Made by a program: the position numbers and the translations under genes. The notes beneath the pieces were generated by a model that had not been told where the DNA came from, did no database searches, and saw only the letters and a program-made list of their open reading frames with translations. A stretch of DNA of 52,268 nucleotides from Sedimenticola thiotaurini (GTDB taxonomy: Bacteria; Pseudomonadota; Gammaproteobacteria; Chromatiales; Chromatiaceae), in NCBI GenBank assembly GCA_007713595.1, contig VMRY01000008.1, forward strand, positions 1 to 52,268, written 5' to 3'. This document shows positions 52,000 through 52,268 of this stretch, piece after piece. Positions within the stretch are counted from its first letter, which is position 1; each line of letters opens with the position of its first letter.

Positions 52000-52268
52000 C
52001 TAAGCGCGCATCCATAAACGATTAACCCGCCTACGGCTGCAGGACAGGCCTTTTTGAATCAATGCTTGATGTAATCTGGCGGCACCATAAGCACGGCGAA
52101 AGCCTTGATGAAGCGCTTTCATGGCTTCCATCAGCTTGAGATCATGTGCTCTGTGGTTACTCATTGGCCGTGCTTTCCATGCATAAAATCCACTTCTTGA
52201 AACACCATAGCGTTCACACAGGCGATTCAGTTTGTGTTTGTCACGGTTCTTCTCGATAAAAGCAAATA
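52000..52268 (-). pseudogene. IS3-family transposase OrfB, N-terminal part (cut by window edge and by a stop)
   Basis: Read from the window end: 'IEKNRDKHKLNRLCERYGVS', 'RSGFYAWKARPMSNHRAHDL', 'ALHQGFRRAYGAARLHQALI' and 'GLSCSRRRVNRLWMRA', then TAG. These are the HTH_21 region of IS3 OrfB. A full OrfB has about 280 residues with a DDE domain after this point, so the stop at 52000-52002 truncates it. It abuts the RAYT relic directly. Confidence 0.8.

Noticed and set aside
1-52268. CRISPR array, tRNA, rRNA or known riboswitch
   Set aside because: No regularly spaced repeats, cloverleaf-like genes or recognised RNA motifs were seen when reading both strands; a covariance search could still find a weak one.

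Overview
The gene content points to a Gammaproteobacterium with a chemolithotrophic, facultatively denitrifying lifestyle, most like free-living or symbiotic sulfur oxidisers of the Chromatiales type. The basis is a membrane-bound uptake [NiFe] hydrogenase of the Hyb type, a DsrC/TusE-family protein, NosD and NorE/NorF-like denitrification proteins, a PrsT-type exosortase-associated TPR protein, and OmpR/EnvZ, OxyR and ZntB of gammaproteobacterial type. This is inference from families, because no rRNA or tRNA is present.

Layout. Positions 1-1125 are a mobile-element graveyard: the start of an IS481-type transposase, a decayed tyrosine integrase that has lost a catalytic Arg, and IS3-type transposase fragments. 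Positions 1533-7894 hold an RND efflux pair (adaptor plus HAE-type permease) bracketed by two cytochrome b561-type membrane proteins. Positions 8126-13135 hold envZ-ompR facing a cytochrome c'-like protein, an outer-membrane MetA/SphA-type channel and a Tll0287-like (DUF3365) haem protein. Positions 13332-15756 hold a secreted lectin-like protein, a hemerythrin and ZntB. Positions 15858-24664 hold PrsT, an SDR/B12-radical-SAM pair, NosD, and a Ser/Thr kinase fused to a cyclic-nucleotide-binding domain with an unknown partner. A CoA-transferase gene follows, and its stop codon lies inside a MITE-like element (26053-26222).

The core of the window is the hydrogenase locus at 26536-33098: hybO-hybA-hybB-hybC, an intrinsic terminator, then hybD-hypC/hybG-hybE. 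HybO has the ordinary four-Cys proximal cluster motif, so an O2-sensitive enzyme is expected. Next to it lies a divergent peroxide-defence unit (rubrerythrin, rubredoxin, rubredoxin reductase against OxyR) and then NorE/NorF-like proteins. A -24/-12-like sequence and TGAC-N4-GTCA palindromes suggest sigma-54 and Crp/Fnr-type control of this region.

Positions 37259-48757 carry an MFS permease, an SLC13-type anion transporter, a YfiM-like protein, a cysteine-less DsrC homologue translationally coupled to an HPP membrane protein with a divergent LysR regulator, a small membrane protein, a cNMP/CBS/DUF294 protein coupled to a DEDDh exonuclease, and a BCCT transporter. Positions 49060-51465 are little-known membrane proteins and a lipoprotein. 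The right end (51116-52268) again holds mobile debris: two REP palindromes, the tail of a REP-associated tyrosine transposase and an IS3 transposase fragment.

The most interesting points are: a C-terminal twin-arginine mimic on the HybE chaperone; the DsrC-like/HPP/LysR unit with a clear operator; a protein with an isolated RND-porter-like C-terminus; the kinase-cNMP fusion; and the haem/gas-binding cluster under OmpR. No CRISPR array, tRNA, rRNA or recognised riboswitch was seen.
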